Positions 5,597-5,845 of a DNA stretch of 5,845 bases are shown in pieces. Each line of letters starts with the position of its first letter. The stretch's first letter is position 1. Where the stretch lies: NCBI GenBank assembly GCA_030740135.1, contig JASLXW010000046.1:8394-14238 (forward strand). The letters run 5' to 3'. The notes under the pieces were generated by a model that saw only the letters and a program-made list of their open reading frames with translations, was not told where the DNA came from and ran no database searches. Both the position numbers and the translations under genes were made by a program. Source of the DNA: Nitrospinota bacterium (GTDB taxonomy: Bacteria; UBA8248; JACPRG01).

Positions 5597-5845
5597 ATGA
5601 ATCCTTCGTTCCTCGCGATTGCGGGCGCCTTGGCCTTCGCGTTGAATAACCTGTTTTCGCGTCTCGGAATGGAGGACTCGAATCCGCAAACCGCCGTCAC
5701 CGTCAACGTGACGCTGAACTTTCTGGGCCTTTGGCTGCTAGCGGTGTTCACCTCGCCCATTCGTCCGTTCCTCTCGCTGGACCTCTGGCCCTTCGTCCTC
5801 GCGGGAATTTTCGCCCCCTTGTTGGCGCGGACCCTTCTTTTTCAC
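5597..5845 (+). CDS. EamA/DMT superfamily transporter, N-terminal part (3' end cut by window)
   Basis: The visible 83 residues start at ATG 5597 and the frame is still open at the window end. The segment begins with a hydrophobic helix (about 4-21), followed by a short charged loop (SRLGMEDSNP, 21-30). A second helix spans about 35-53, and a third starts near 64 (WPFVLAGIFAPLLARTLLF, 65-83). Closely spaced helices with this loop pattern, and the third helix running through AGIFAPLLAR, match the N-terminal repeat of EamA/DMT inner-membrane proteins. These usually have ten helices in about 290 residues and move metabolites or amino acids. Only about a quarter is present, so the substrate is unknown. 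The frame is open further upstream, but 5597 is the first ATG and the helix pattern starts there. The Shine-Dalgarno is weak (AGGGG at 5580-5584, rather distant). It is transcribed divergently from lutA. Confidence 0.75.
   Translation, partial: MNPSFLAIAGALAFALNNLFSRLGMEDSNPQTAVTVNVTLNFLGLWLLAVFTSPIRPFLSLDLWPFVLAGIFAPLLARTLLFH

Noticed and set aside
5470..5760. A 96-codon minus-strand open frame opposite the EamA-type gene
   Set aside because: The plus strand in the same place encodes well-formed membrane helices; this frame is its antisense shadow.

Overview
The window is a high-GC bacterial chromosome segment, probably from an environmental or metagenome-derived lineage. The signs are strong G/C bias at third codon positions, good Shine-Dalgarno sites, and long open frames that shadow the genes on the opposite strand. 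Nothing visible fixes the phylum. No plasmid, phage or integrase gene is present; the only mobile-looking DNA is a short REP-type palindrome pair.

Four genes run leftwards on the minus strand and one runs rightwards at the right edge. Reading leftwards from the divergent intergenic region (5291-5596), lutA (4439-5290) comes first. It encodes the two-CCG-domain cysteine-rich subunit of a LutABC-type iron-sulfur lactate oxidation complex. It overlaps by 11 bp a 757-residue gene (2176-4449) that joins LutB and LutC in one chain. LutB contributes a LUD domain, a twin iron-sulfur motif and a LutB C-terminal region; LutC contributes a second LUD domain. The joint is a Pro/Gly-rich low-complexity linker ending in three 15-bp tandem repeats. 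The whole LutABC function is therefore carried by two translationally coupled genes.

After a 246-bp gap containing two hairpins comes a Gfo/Idh/MocA-family NAD(P)-dependent oxidoreductase (880-1929). After a further 275-bp gap comes the 5' two-thirds of a 3-hydroxyisobutyrate dehydrogenase / glyoxylate reductase family gene (1-604), cut by the window edge. The second gap holds two inverted copies of a GTAG-plus-palindrome element, organised like a REPIN. On the plus strand, the N-terminal 83 residues of an EamA/DMT-type membrane transporter (5597-5845) are visible, divergent from lutA.

The likely theme is oxidation of lactate or a related 2-hydroxy acid (LutABC), followed by dehydrogenases of sugars, hydroxy acids or aldehydes. 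The gaps between lutBC, the Gfo/Idh gene and the hydroxyacid dehydrogenase are large enough that co-transcription of all four is uncertain. The points most worth a second look are the LutB-LutC fusion and its repeat-built linker, the 11-G tract in the inter-domain loop of lutA, and the REPIN-like element. I did not find a convincing wholly new system.
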